Assembly: GCA_030762175.1 (NCBI GenBank)
Contig: CM060833.1
Location: forward strand, 160,429,501-160,493,500
Direction of reading: 5' to 3'
DNA length: 64,000 bases
DNA from: Metallyticus violacea
Lineage: Eukaryota; Arthropoda; Insecta; Mantodea; Metallyticidae
Part shown: one piece after another, positions 24,927-35,572 of the stretch
How positions within the stretch are numbered: position 1 is the first letter of the stretch
Layout of the letters: the number at the start of each line of letters is the position of its first letter
Translations under genes and position numbers: made by a program
Notes under the pieces: generated by a model
What the model was told of the DNA's origin: nothing
Database searches by the model: none
The model's input: only the letters and a program-made list of their open reading frames with translations

Positions 24927-26333
24927 CAAGGGCTATTCTGAAAATTCTCGGCCTGCTTCAAAGATTCATGAAGATGGCGAAATTATTATGAATACCATCC
25001 TAAAGTTTCAGACAATTAATGTAGTCACTTGTTTGTGACAATCATATAAATAAACTAGTAATTTGTTTTGAAGGGTTTAGCCCCAAAAGAAATACAAAAG
25101 GAGTTACACTCCACATTAAAGAATTCTTCCCCTTCATTTTCCACTATTAAAAAGTGAGTTGCTAAATTTAAGCATGGTTATACATTCCCTCAAGATGATG
25201 AGCACTTAGGGCATCCCAAAACTGCTGTGACTGATGAGATTGTGACAAAAATTTGCAATGTCATAGACAATGATCACTGATTAAAGGTGGGTAAGTTGTC
25301 TAGTATTATAAAGACTTTGATACGCTGTTCCACTACATTTTACATGAAAATTTGGATATGAGAAAGCTTTCTGTTTGATAGGTGTCATGTTTGTTAACAA
25401 TGAATCAAAAACACTTTCGAATGAACATTTTGCAAGAATGTTTAAACTTTTTTAATACAATTCCAGTGAGTTACACTCCGTTTATGCTCTAACAGAAGAA
25501 AACATTAACACCACTGCTCTCATTGTGAGAAAGGATCGTCAAATAACATTAAGAGAGCTTTCAGAAATTCTGAAAACTTTATTCAGTACACCCACTCATT
25601 TGTAGCTGAAGAGTTGCACATGAGACATGTTTGTTCACAGTGGGTTCCAATACTGCTAATTCCCACACAAAAGAACATTTGCATACAGTTGAAGATGATG
25701 TTACAGGAAGATTTGCAGTTTCTTTCTAAAATAATCACTGCTAAATGAAATTTGGCAACATCATTTTGATTCTGAGAGCAAATAGCAAAGCTCTGTGTGG
25801 AAATCTCCATATCACCAACATCAAAAAAAAGCAAAAGTGATTGTTTCTATTGGGAAAGTTATGGTCATCTTGATAATTTTCGATATTTAGGTGGTTTACT
25901 ACTATGTCATGCCTGCCACACAACTGTAATTGGACAGTACTATAGGGATGTCCTGAAAACATATCATATACAAAAGGCCAAATTTATGTGCAAGATAGAT
26001 GCTGCACCACGATAATTGCAAATGTTATTGCTGAATATCTCACAAAAATCAACAGAAAGTGCATCCCTCATCCTCTCAATAGCCCAAATCTGTGTGAAAT
26101 CCTCCCCTCCCCCTTTGTGGGAGGCATTTTCTATCATGAGAAGCAGTGTTGAAGGCTGCATAGGTGAATCTGAAGGACATGTCAAAAAATAGTTTTCGGC
26201 ATGTTTTTGAAGACTGGTAGAAATGCTGGGGCAGGTACATTGCATCCAATGGGGACTACTTTGAGAAAGATACTCAAAATTATGAGAATGAGTAAAGATA
26301 TGTTAATATGATCTTTCTTTATGAACAGCCCTT
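24927..26333 (+). mobile_element. Mariner element, chimeric N-terminal halves
   Basis: Flanked by TA on both sides, with inverted ends AAGGGCTATTC and (reverse complement) AAGGGCTGTTC, about 1,407 bp. The transposase is broken. First comes a full N-terminal half: APKEIQKELHSTLKNSSPS, VAKFKHGYTF, GHPKTAVTDEIVTKI, MRKLSV, then NQKHFRMNILQECLNFF. It is followed by a second, different one: RKDRQITLRELSEILKT, EELHMRHVCSQWVPIL, TQKNICIQL. Only then does the catalytic half follow (HHFDSES; VWKSP; SPTSKK; GQYYRDVLK; LKDMSKNSFRHVFEDW; SNGDYFEKD). Many stops. The duplicated WVP-linker region suggests recombination between related copies. Confidence 0.8.
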
Positions 26334-26735
26334 TATGTATTCCTTTCCATTTGCATTTTCATAAAAAAGTTTTGTTTTGAGAGGTTTCACTGGTATAGCT
26401 GAAAGTTAGCTTCTTTTCGTTTTCAAATTGTGTTTGCAGTTCTTTGTAACAGATTATTGTTAGGTTAATGCAGCAGTTTGCTTCTTTATTTTAATGCTAG
26501 AGTCAAAGTTAAAGTTAATTGGCCATGAACAAACATAAGCCATAATTCATAAATCTTCTTTTTCCATTAATTCTTTAAACAGCTTTATTATTCTCATGAG
26601 GAAGCAACCAAACTATTTTGCCTATTGTTATGACCAATTCAGAGAATTCTTTGAGAAATGTGAAAATATTTGAATACCTTTGATTAATGTTTATAATCCA
26701 AGGAAATTAGCTACAGGCTATTGTTATGAATAATA
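26334..26735. other. Intron, nothing recognised
   Basis: AT-rich sequence between a mariner and an antisense LINE. Confidence 0.45.
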
Positions 26736-26739
26736 TGCA

Positions 26740-27560
26740 ACACCCATCAAAGAGACGTTTAGTATTCCTTCAAGCGTATGAAAGAGTGTGTTTGATCCTC
26801 CTCTCTTAACACCCTAAAACATGTAGCTAGAGCATCATTAGTGGACAGATTAATTTCTGCACTATGTTGTGTTTCTTGATAAATGCTGTGTAAAAAAAAC
26901 TGTTACTACAGAGGTTTATATTATAGGAGATAATAAATAAACTTACTGCACCATGTAAATGAATATAGTTCTCTAACTACTACTCTGTAATTTAACATAT
27001 TCCAATGACTTCTAACTCTTTAATTAAATATTATGATCAACTAAATCAAAGGCTTTAGACATCTAGAAACAGACCTAAGTTGCTTTCCCTGTTTAGTAGA
27101 GCTTCATAAATTTTAATTTGAAGTGCTAATTGGAAATGTACAGTGAAGTAAATCATAATTAAGATTAAATATAAACAAATAAGTGAAGCCAACAAGAGTG
27201 TGTAGTTAGACTCATCATATAATAAGCTTAATTACTTCATAAATTTGTTTTAAAATTTCTATTATTTCTATTTTTACAGATCTACCCTCACCAGAACATT
27301 TTGTATATTAGAAATTATACTCTTTTTTTCTTTAAAAATTTTAAGTCATATTATGATTATTTGCTCTAGTACTTTTTAACAGACAAAAGCAAACAGATTG
27401 GCCTGTAATTGACTATTTTGCTTACTGAACCCTTTTTATGTAAAGGTTTTACCTTAGATTATTCAATTGATTTGGAAAACGTCTGATGGAGAGCATGTTA
27501 AACAAATGACATGGATTCAGAACATATAAGTAGTATTTTGTAATAACAAAATCTGGAATT
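26740..27560 (-). mobile_element. Antisense LINE reverse transcriptase fragment
   Basis: Minus-strand pieces in RT order: KGSVSKIVNYRPICLLLSVK at about 27380-27440, and CLKPLI / MSKAFDLVDHNILI around 27020-27090. These are the finger block (KKG....NYRPI.LL) and the first catalytic Asp block (FLD.SKAFD.VDH.IL) of a Jockey/CR1-type reverse transcriptase. The FADD box is not visible; the copy is truncated and full of stops. Confidence 0.65.
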
Positions 27561-27845
27561 TTGTTGAATCTTGTGAGCTCTTTTTCTTCATTTGCTTTAT
27601 AATTTGGGTTTGACTTAGAAGGGGAGAGAAACAGTGATCTGTTTTTGTATATGGTTCATATATTGTTTGAGAGTTATATCAGGCATGTTCTTATTAACGA
27701 ATATTTTTGTTATACTGACTATACATTTGTTAAATACATCATAAATATTTTCTGGTACAGATATACAGCTATATGCCCTAAGATTTTTTCAGTAATAACT
27801 AATTAAGGTATTTTATATTTAATACAGATTATTAATTCTCTAACT

Positions 27846-28563
27846 CAGTGGTTCTCAAACTATTCCAGATGGTCCACAAAGCATTAGAGTAATGCTAACA
27901 GCATTTGTTCTTGAATATATGAATACAAATAATGAATTGCAGGAGAATAAAAGATGATACCAATTTATGATGTGTACTTATTATGGTGAAGTAAATTAGC
28001 ATCAAATGAAAGATTATTATTTGCTCAAAGGGAGCTTTCAAACAGAAGTTAAAAACATGGACAGGGGAAGAACTCATGTGTACTGTTATAGTTTCCCTAC
28101 CAACAGCACACATCCTTCAGCAGTGAATTTGCCTGCCTCTCGGAATCCATATTTTTCTGGACTATCAAAGAAAGCCATTTAAATTTATGTCTTTTGTAAC
28201 AGCTTGAGTAAGTAGTCATTCTCTGCACTGATTTATTTAAAAAAACGAGAAGAAAAACCATTTGGAAAACTAGAATTAGAACTCAAGAGTTCAAAGTTCC
28301 CTATTAATCCTGATATATCACAGCTTGTAAATAAAAAGCAGCATCATCATTATGATTCTGAAATTAAAATTAATAAGTAATGATGTGTCATCATATGTGC
28401 ATTTATTTATTTGTTTAAATCTTTAACATTTGTAAACTAGGGATAGACAATTTAAAAAGTATACAGAATGCACTTTAGGATTTTAAACTGTTAGTTAAAT
28501 CTTAGGAGTCTTTGATAGTGAGAGATCTTTAAAAAGGATCCAAGAAAAGTTTGAGAACTGCTG
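27846..28563. mobile_element. hAT-like non-autonomous element
   Basis: Starts CAGTGGTTCTCAAACT and ends AGTTTGAGAACTGCTG, a terminal inverted repeat typical of Charlie-like hAT elements (14 of 16 bp pair). It is 718 bp long with no transposase frame. The expected 8-bp target duplication (CTCTAACT against TTCTTGTG) is not conserved, so the insertion is old or the flanks have changed. Confidence 0.72.
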
Positions 28564-30228
28564 TTCTTGTGGATATTTAATCCATTTCTTTTTGTCTTTA
28601 ATTTTAAAATATACTTTCACTAACTGTGCAAAAATATCTGAAAACTCTAATCAAATACATCAATATCATATTTCCAAACTACATTATTAAAGATTATTTT
28701 TTATAGTCAACTTACTACTATTGTTTAACATAAATTTCAGTATCTACTGTCACATTCAAGTCATAAAAATTTAGTATATTTTGAAGTTTAATATTGCTCC
28801 TATTTTCTGTATGGCCAATATTTTTGTCACTTACTGTGATTTTTTTTTTTGTTTTCATTTATTTGGCATTAAATTTATAATTTTACCCAAATATTTTATC
28901 ATCAATTTGATCTTACCTCTTGGACTTCAATATATACATATGATAACCATATGCATTTGACAAATTTCAATTGTGCTGAACTCAAATTGCTCTATAAATA
29001 GTCAAACTTATTTATTTCCTTTGATCTAAATATTTTTGACAAATGCATTCATTCCCAGAACTTTTATTTTTCCTACAGTAATTTGATATTAATGAATAAA
29101 TTGAAAAATAAATATATTCAGTATAAATTTTATTAAGTCAATGTTTTACAATGCATAAACCTACATCTTTTAACTCATTTTTGAAGAAGACTTCTTTATT
29201 GAATTAATGAATTGATTTAATACTCAATGTAATAAATATAAAGAAAAATAAAGTTTATGGAATTACACAGTCAATCTCTCACCCATATACTATTTTGTAT
29301 TTATTAATATTAATTATAAATATAAATTCTTCCACTATTTTATCTCAATTTAGTTGCTGAGTGTCTTATTGATCAAAAATAGGATATTGGATTCATTCCC
29401 AGAATTAGGTTGTCATCTCTAATAATTTACTATTAGTTCATTTATTTTACTCATTTATTCACATTTATTTATTGGATTATTAATAAATAAATAATTTAGA
29501 CTTTCTCTAAATAATTTCCTTATTCCTTTACATTTTTCTCCATTCTAAAATTCTTTATCTGATTCCTAACTACTTTTGCTGGAAGATTACTCTATTTTTC
29601 CAAAAGCAATTTCTCTTTCAATAACCTGTTTCTTTATATTCTAATAAATTATGCATATTGTCCTTTTCACACACACACACACATACACTGGACATATTTC
29701 TATATTGAATTCCACTTATTGAACTTTACAATTCTAGTTCTACCCAATGAAAACCTTTATCTGTTCTCCTTATTACAATATTCAACAAATTATTTTTTAT
29801 TAGTCAAATTCTGTGCATTTTGGTAAAATTTAGTAATAGAACAATTGCAAAAAGGATAGGACAACCTTTTTTTTAATTTTAAAGGTTAAAGTTTAATTGG
29901 AGAATTTTCAAACCTATTTAGGTTCCTAAAACTGATCTATCTCTTCCTTTTTATTGACATATTATTTGTAAAATTTACAGCAGAAAGTCAGATAACTTAC
30001 AATACTCTCTATTGTACTTGCTATAAAATATTTTGTTACTATCTTATATTAAGTAATTCAACAAGTAATTTGTTTTATTCATCTCTCTTAATTCATTTAT
30101 ATTATTTATTACTATCAATCATTTACATATAAACAAATCTTATGATCTATTGCAATGAAAATGTTTATTCAACTTATGTAGTTGTTACCAGCTTAAATTA
30201 TTTTCAAAGATTTGTATTTTATCTACAG
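28564..30228. other. Intron, nothing recognised; short (CA)n
   Basis: AT-rich sequence with a CA run near 29670-29684. The end (TTTGTATTTTATCTACAG) is the acceptor of the next exon. Confidence 0.5.
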
Positions 30229-30616
30229 GTGTAGGAATGTCCACACCACATCTTTCACGTCATCGAATGTCAGAAAGGCGCCAATCTGGTGGACAGCCTG
30301 CTGTAGCTGTAACAGCACCGTCTGATACAGAGCATCCTCCTATCATGGAAGACAATCTGCAAGCGGCACCACATTCAGCACTTAGTCATGCAACAGGTTC
30401 TTCATACTACACTACTCCCTCTCCCCCAGTACATTCCACTGCACCTCCTTCTTCCGCAACAATAGACTATCCCCACACAACCATCACAGACACTACCCTT
30501 TCCTATCCTGTTCATCAGCATCAGCATATTGGTGCACCTGTGCAGCCTCCTGTTTCTGGTAGGGAACATCAATGGAAGGATTATGATGTATATAGCAGAA
30601 TAGAGCAGCTCAGCAG
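30229..30616 (+). CDS. sei: Erg-type K+ channel, C-terminal tail exon 3
   Basis: Largest visible exon: acceptor TTATCTACAG| and donor CAGCAG|GTAGGT. Two bases complete an Arg codon from the previous exon; two bases of another Arg codon are left for the next. It encodes 128 residues: a His/Arg/Ser segment (MSTPHLSRHRMSERRQSGG), a Ser/Thr/Pro/His-rich region, and at its end YDVYSRIEQLS, the first turns of the C-terminal coiled coil completed by exon 4. Composition and codon use contrast sharply with the AT-rich flanks. The low-complexity tail fits a disordered cytoplasmic linker of Erg channels. The ATG at 30237 is internal, not a start, because the splice phase fits the upstream exon. Confidence 0.92.
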
Positions 30617-30889
30617 GTAGGTCACTGGGGATATTGTTTTCAATAACATAGAGCATGAAATCTCATTTAATGATATTTACATAATAAATAAAGGAGTATA
30701 TACTTAGAATACAAGACAGAAAAGTCACATTCATATTAACAGAGAGAACCTCTCTGCATTTCAGAATAAAAATATATAATAAACTCCCTAAATTAGTGAA
30801 CACATTGTTTATTTTAAAATAGTATTAAAAGTATTGTTCAGAAAATACATGTTATTAAATGAGCTTAGCAAATAAGATCTATGGAATAC
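30617..30889. other. Intron start, nothing recognised
   Basis: Short AT-rich interval before a LINE fragment. Confidence 0.4.
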
Positions 30890-31325
30890 CAGGGAAATTC
30901 TGGAAAGTGTGGTGCGAGGATAAGAAAAAGAGAACTACTAGTAATATTGTTCAATGGATTGCTTAAGGGTGGGAAGATTCCACAGAATTGAAAACTGGGG
31001 GTGATTATACTAATTTTTAAAGGGAAAGGAAAGGTAAATAACCCAAGTAATTAAAGAGGCATTGGTCTCTTATCAGTAATAGAGTGTTAGCAAAGTGATT
31101 ATAGTATGGATGGAGGGAGAGAAAAAGGATACTATCAGATTTCCAAGGGGATTCAGAAAAAGAAAATGCACAATTGACAACATTTTTATAATAAGAACAC
31201 TGATAGACAAATATCTAAGTATAAAAATGGGGAAGATGTATTTGTTCTTTGCAAATCTAGAAAAGAACTTTGATACCATTCAAAGAAATCATATCATTTT
31301 TGCATTAGGCTTGGAAGCAACAACA
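30890..31325 (+). mobile_element. LINE reverse transcriptase fragment
   Basis: Frames give LFNGLLKGGKIPQN, IFKGKGKVNNPSN, RGIGLLSVIE, then FRKRKCTIDNIFIIRTLIDK and KMGKMYLFFANLEKNFDTIQ. This is the block order NYRGI.LLS..., GFR.GR.T.DNIF..R and Y..F.DLEKAFD..R of a non-LTR reverse transcriptase. It breaks off before the FADD box, where a tandem duplication begins. Confidence 0.75.
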
Positions 31326-31330
31326 GACAG

Positions 31331-31634
31331 TACCAAACACAACTGGCCTACTAGTGCTTCTCATTTTAGTCAGTATAGATTGCAAGAGAAGCACTCTTCA
31401 ATCTTGTCCATTGTCATAATTTTTTTTTTTTTTTTACAAGCTCTAAAATGGTAGTTTGCTTGAAAAACTAAGCTAATTTACCAGTACCAAATACAATCGG
31501 CCTACTAGTACTTCTCATTTTAGTCAGTATAGTTTGCAAGAGAAGCACTCTTCAGGCTTGTCCATTGTCATTTTTTTTCCTCTCCCAAGCTCTAAATGGT
31601 AGTTTACTTCAAAAACTAAGCTAGCTGACCAGGA
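31331..31634 (+). repeat. Tandem duplication of about 154 bp, two copies
   Basis: Unit 1 (31331-31484) and unit 2 (31485-31634) both begin with TACCAAA and share GGCCTACTAGT, CTTCTCATTTTAGTCAGTAT and GAGAAGCACTCTTCA. They differ by a few substitutions and by the length of an internal poly-T. Unit 2 opens directly after unit 1, so this is a simple tandem duplication. Confidence 0.9.
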
Positions 31635-31915
31635 GGAAAAGTAAGTTGAAGGAAATTAAGCCTAATATGCTTTTGCAGAAAGATTTTGGAACTGTTTTCT
31701 CTCAGTGTTGCTTGGTGGCAGTAGCACTATGAAGTAGCCTTACGGGAAACTTAATCTAGATAATAAAGAGCAAACTAGAAAAGTATAAGGTAAAGCATAG
31801 ATAGAAAAACTCAAGGAGCAGAGAATCAACCCATATTCCCAGCCATGTGTTGCTCATTATATATCTGTGAGTAGCATAAGAGTTTCACCTTTTTGCTCCT
31901 TGTTAAATAAATTTG
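31635..31915. other. Intron, nothing recognised
   Basis: Moderately AT-rich, no motif found. Confidence 0.35.
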
Positions 31916-31919
31916 ACCA

Positions 31920-32700
31920 TCTGCAGTAAGTCCTGTTAAATACTGCAGTATTTATAACTTTTACCTTCTTAAATCTCTGTAATCTGTTCATTTCTAGCCA
32001 CATAATGGTTATCATACATGAGAACTACACCATTATTCTTATCCAAATTTCTTGACATGCCCCTGGTTTCCCTCAGAACTTCACATGTCAAGGCTCTTAG
32101 CTCCACAAAATTGGTGTAGGAATGCTCATCCATATTCCTGTTTATACCTTCAGCTATTCTCCTCCTGTGACTATCACTAAAAACAAGAATCTTATTTGTT
32201 TTCTTCTTTCTTGGTAAACTGGAATGAGTAGAATGATGATCTTGTGACTTCTTACTTGATGTAGTTGCCTATTTTTTTTAGCCAGAATATATTCTGTGAT
32301 AGAATGTTTCATTCAGATGAATGCTCCTGGCTTCTCGCTCTCTGCTGCAGCAGCATCATTCATTTTTCTATCGAAATTTTATAATTCCTGCCTTTAATTG
32401 TTTTAATTCTTGCCTCAGCTCCCTGTCTTTGTGAATTATTTCCTTTAAATCTTTGTTTAACATTTCTATCATCTTCTGAATAAATGTGATTTTTTCTGGC
32501 ATATTTTTCATGAAAGTGTTTAAGTCTATTTCTGTATCTTTGTGCGAAGCAGCAATTCACATATGCTGAGATTTTCCTAAAAGATGCTAAGTTATTTTGT
32601 TCTCTCAAATGCAAGTACAAATTGTGCATACCAAATATAGTTTTTTTAATTACATTATCACTCTTGTGAAGCTTAAAAATCAAGATCAACTAAGCATATC
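31920..32700 (-). mobile_element. LINE ORF1-like relic: coiled coil and SGNH-type fragment
   Basis: On the minus strand a coiled-coil stretch comes first (FIQKMIEMLNKDLKEIIHKD then RELRQELKQLKAGIIKF, about 32385-32500). Next is KILVFSDSHRRRIAEGINRN at about 32140-32200, resembling the GDSH block of SGNH hydrolases, and later LDKNNGVVLMYDNHYVARN, in the place of the D.VVL..GTND block. Some non-LTR elements carry an esterase-like ORF1 of this layout, so I infer a LINE ORF1. The catalytic Gly-Asp-Ser is altered to FSDS and Gly-Thr-Asn-Asp to YDNH, so it is not a working enzyme. The 109-codon frame at 32360-32689 is in a different frame. Confidence 0.5.
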
Positions 32701-33375
32701 TCAAACTAGCTGTCATGTGTGACTGTTTCAGTGTTTTATTTACTTCTGCTTCACCAATTTATATGTATAATAGAACATGATTTATATTGTCCATATCAAA
32801 TACTGGAAATCTAATAAATACTTTTGGCAGATGCTGCAAGTCACACTTACTCCAGATATTCACACTGAAATAAAAACTAAGGATGACTGGGTGACCTTAC
32901 AATGAACACAATTAAAAGTGAGTCCATCTTGAAGCAGATGGGTTTGGTTGAAATCTTCACTGTTGTACATGAGAGCATTCAGTAAATAATGCAGCACTTT
33001 TTATTTCTCAATTAATTTATTTTGTAAAAATATAAGTGTTTTATATATAGTATCTTTGAACATATGCACTTGCTTATCTGGTTCTTCCACTATAATACAG
33101 TTTTCTTTCAAAATGGAATCTATAAGTAATGTGCATTAAAAACCAATATCAGTAATTAAGTTTATTTGGAAAGAAAATGAGAATATCAACTTTCAGAGAC
33201 ACTGAAATAATGCATATTGAGAGATGGAAGTGGAGAAAAGTACTGTGAATCATTGAGCAAAAAAATTGTGGGGACTAGAAGAAAGTTAAGACATTCTCAC
33301 TGATTATCCATATTCTGGGCAGCTGCACACTCCAGTCACACCTGCAATGATGGAATGTGCTGATATTCTTATTCA
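32701..33375. other. Intron, nothing recognised
   Basis: AT-rich sequence, no motif. Confidence 0.45.
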
Positions 33376-34265
33376 AGACAAGCAGTAGTAGTAGTAGTAG
33401 TATTTATTTTTCATGCATCATATACATGTTTTTTTTAAATACAAAATAGTTACAAATAATAAAAAAAAAATTACTTTTAAATATAACAATTAGGAACAGT
33501 GCCTTTGGCAATTCCAGAAGGCACTGAATTCAATCAAAATTTCAAGACAAGTATCAACCAAACAGCTTTCTGTTCATCTTGATATTTCTTTGGCAGTGTG
33601 AGCACAAATATCTACCAGGAGTCCCTCAAAGCCTAACTTTCAATCATAAAGATCAGAGAAACATCACTGTTCAGGGTTGCTTTTACTTATGAGACTGAAG
33701 GTGACCATTTCTTTTCCAGCACTGTAATGGAAGATGAAACATGCATTCATTCCTTTGAGCCTGAGACCAAAAGACAATACATGGTTTAGAATCAAAAAAT
33801 CCCTCCTTGAAGAACAAATGCTCAAGACAATATCCTGATGGCCATATTCTTCTGGAACTCTGAAGAGATTATATTGATCCATATATTGACTTGTGGTGAA
33901 ACAGTTAACTTTAAGATGTATGTTAAAACTCTTTGGAAGCTGAAGAAGTGGTTGGTTCATCCCTCCTCACAAAAATGAGTTCTTCACAATAATATGAAGT
34001 AACTTATAATACTACACATATGAGAAGAGATCACTAAATTTTGGTGGAATTTTTTTTCACTCTGAATCTTACACTTCTGATTTCCATATCTTTAGTTTTC
34101 TAAAAGATGCAATTTGCAGAAAGAAATTTAATATGAAAATGTCATAGCCCAGTATGAAGATGACTGAGAGGCAGATGTGCAGAATAATACTTTGATGGCA
34201 TACATGTCTGTGACATGTAGGTGCTAAAAAGCTAGAGATTTGCAAAGAGATTTTGTTATACAATG
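33376..34265 (-). pseudogene. Unidentified minus-strand coding relic or retrocopy
   Basis: A 98-codon frame (33664-33960, MNQPLLQLPKSFNIHL... and FRVPEEYGHQDIVLS) and a hydrophobic frame upstream (34069-34263) are protein-like but I do not recognise them. At the 3' side on this strand lies a GTA/TAC triplet run (33387-33403), which could be the tail of a retroposed copy. A piece in another frame, GRYLCSHCQRNIKMNRKLF (about 33560-33620), has a Cys pair. No intact gene is evident. Confidence 0.25.
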
Positions 34266-34590
34266 ATTAAAAGAGCAATGCAATCTAGAATATTTGAAAC
34301 TGAAATATAATGTAGGTCTGAAAGAAAAAATAAATATATATTGCATAACTTATTGAATATTAAATATAAAGAAATATCAAATCAAAAGCATCACTTTCTG
34401 ACCCCCTAATGTCTTTATACAGAATAAAATATACTTTAGAATTAAAATGTGCTTATTATTACTATAATGAAACTTTTTAAATTGCATATCATTATGATAA
34501 CTTATAGCTTTGAAACTTCAAGTGATTTAAATTCTCTACATTCAGACAAAGTAATGCACAAGGCACTACAAGTACTGGCTGTTAGCAAAC
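34266..34590. other. Intron, nothing recognised
   Basis: AT-rich sequence before the foldback element. Confidence 0.4.
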
Positions 34591-34719
34591 AAATTGTCAT
34601 ATTTATTACTTAAATGTAAAATTGGAACTTAAACACAGTGAAGCCAATCATATTAATGGATATCATTGTATGATTAGTTGAACTACACACTCTTAAAGCT
34701 TCACTTACTTTTTATAAAA

Positions 34720-34768
34720 GTATGGAACCGGTTTCGAGAACATTTGTTCCCATCTTCAGCCATGCTAA
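34720..34768 (-). ncRNA. Hammerhead-ribozyme-like motif, left arm
   Basis: Minus-strand mirror of the motif at 34808-34857: CTGAAGA (plus positions 34753-34759), a 6-bp stem II, GAAA and ACCGGT. Confidence 0.68.
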
Positions 34769-34807
34769 GGTTCAACTCATCTTGATATTTCTTTGGCAGT
34801 TGAACCT

Positions 34808-34857
34808 TAGCATGGCTGAAGATGGGAACAAATGTTCTCGAAACCGGTTCCATACTT
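34808..34857 (+). ncRNA. Hammerhead-ribozyme-like motif, right arm
   Basis: Conserved core CTGAAGA at 34816-34822, then one extra T, stem II GGGAAC/GTTCTC closed by loop AAAT (824-839), GAAA (840-843), a minimal self-complementary stem III ACCGGT, and T at 34849 as the cleavage-site nucleotide. Stem I pairs CATGG (811-815) with CCATA (850-854) at four of five positions. Minimal type I hammerheads of this kind are known from Penelope-like retroelements. The extra T between CTGANGA and stem II is shared by all copies in the window and departs from the textbook core, so activity is unproven. Confidence 0.7.
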
Positions 34858-34932
34858 TTATAAAAAGTAAGTGAAGCTTTAAGAGTGTGTAGTTCAACTA
34901 ATCATACAATGATATCCATTAAATTGTCATAT

Positions 34933-35252
34933 CACTTGTGATTTGGCATGAAACACCCCTGCAATGCTAGGCTAGATGGAGCTGAATAACATCACTGTAA
35001 AAGTTGTATTACATGTACTTCAGGGCTTTTCAGAAACTCATAATATTTCATGTAATGTTATAATTTATTTTTAAGTGTATTGAGCAATAATAACCAAAAA
35101 TGAAGAGTTTCTCTGGTAGCTTTGCATGTATGAATCCTAATTCTAAATACTGCTTGGCATTGTTATAATGTCTCTGTATATCTTTACGTATTGTAAATAC
35201 TGACATGCTGCTATAAGCTCTGTTCAATAACTAAAATGGACTAACATTGTAG
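34933..35252. other. Intron, nothing recognised
   Basis: Short interval ending in the acceptor ACATTGTAG. Confidence 0.4.
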
Positions 35253-35379
35253 GCAGTTGCAGTCTCTAGAGCATTCTGTTGCAAGTGATGTGCGACTTAT
35301 ACTGGCATTATTGCAACAGCAACATGCAGTTCGCAGTTCAGAGTCATCTGGATCATCTGCAATGCCTGATTATCGGGAG
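35253..35379 (+). CDS. sei: Erg-type K+ channel, C-terminal coiled coil exon 4
   Basis: Acceptor AACATTGTAG| and donor GGGAG|GTAATA. The first base completes the Arg codon left by exon 3, and the exon ends on a codon boundary. Protein: QLQSLEHSVASDVRLILALL then QQQHAVRSSESS. Together with RIEQLSR from exon 3 this gives the pattern L..QL..LE....(A/S)D...IL.LLQ.Q, which matches the short tetramerising coiled coil near the C-terminus of Erg (KCNH2, KCNH6, KCNH7) channels and differs from Eag and Elk tails. This is the main reason for the Erg assignment. The helix would lie at about residues 221-253 of the 480 visible here. Confidence 0.94.
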
Positions 35380-35468
35380 GTAATATTATGCTCTATTGTT
35401 GCAAATGTGAAGGTTTTACTGGGAATAAGTGCAATATTTTAAATAGCTGTAATTTTGTATTTTTATAG
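35380..35468 (+). other. Short 89-bp intron
   Basis: GTAATATT at the start and TATTTTTATAG at the end; far shorter than all other introns of the gene. It keeps phase 0. Confidence 0.85.
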
Positions 35469-35572
35469 TCTTCCTCTGATTTTGGTCAGAGGTCAGGAAG
35501 GTCATCCAGGGAACGTGTTCCACATGTTCAGAGAAGCTACAGTGTGTCACAAGATAGTCCATCAAATTTCAG
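35469..35572 (+). CDS. sei: Erg-type K+ channel, C-terminal tail exon 5
   Basis: Acceptor TTTTTATAG| and donor TTTCAG|GTTAGT. Starts in phase 0 and leaves two bases of an Arg codon. Encodes 34 residues, SSSDFGQRSGRSSRERVPHV and QRSYSVSQDSPSNF. It is Ser/Arg-rich, with RSYS and RSS sites that look like basophilic kinase targets (inference). Lies just C-terminal of the coiled coil. Confidence 0.92.

Larger units (their letters stand above)
34603..34920. mobile_element. Penelope-like foldback element with two opposed hammerheads
   Basis: A near-perfect hairpin: the arm from GGATATCATTGTATGATTAG to GGTTCAAC is repeated in reverse complement after a 20-30 bp spacer (about 34777-34800). An extra single-copy segment (34603-34650) sits at the left. 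The whole is bracketed by an exact 12-bp duplication, AAATTGTCATAT, at 34591-34602 and 34921-34932, so it was inserted as one unit. Each arm contains a hammerhead-like motif. The left single-copy segment also appears, reverse-complemented, at the right end of the related element 45222-45426, which supports one family. Confidence 0.88.

Noticed and set aside
30402..30656. 84-codon minus-strand frame
   Set aside because: Shadow of channel exon 3.
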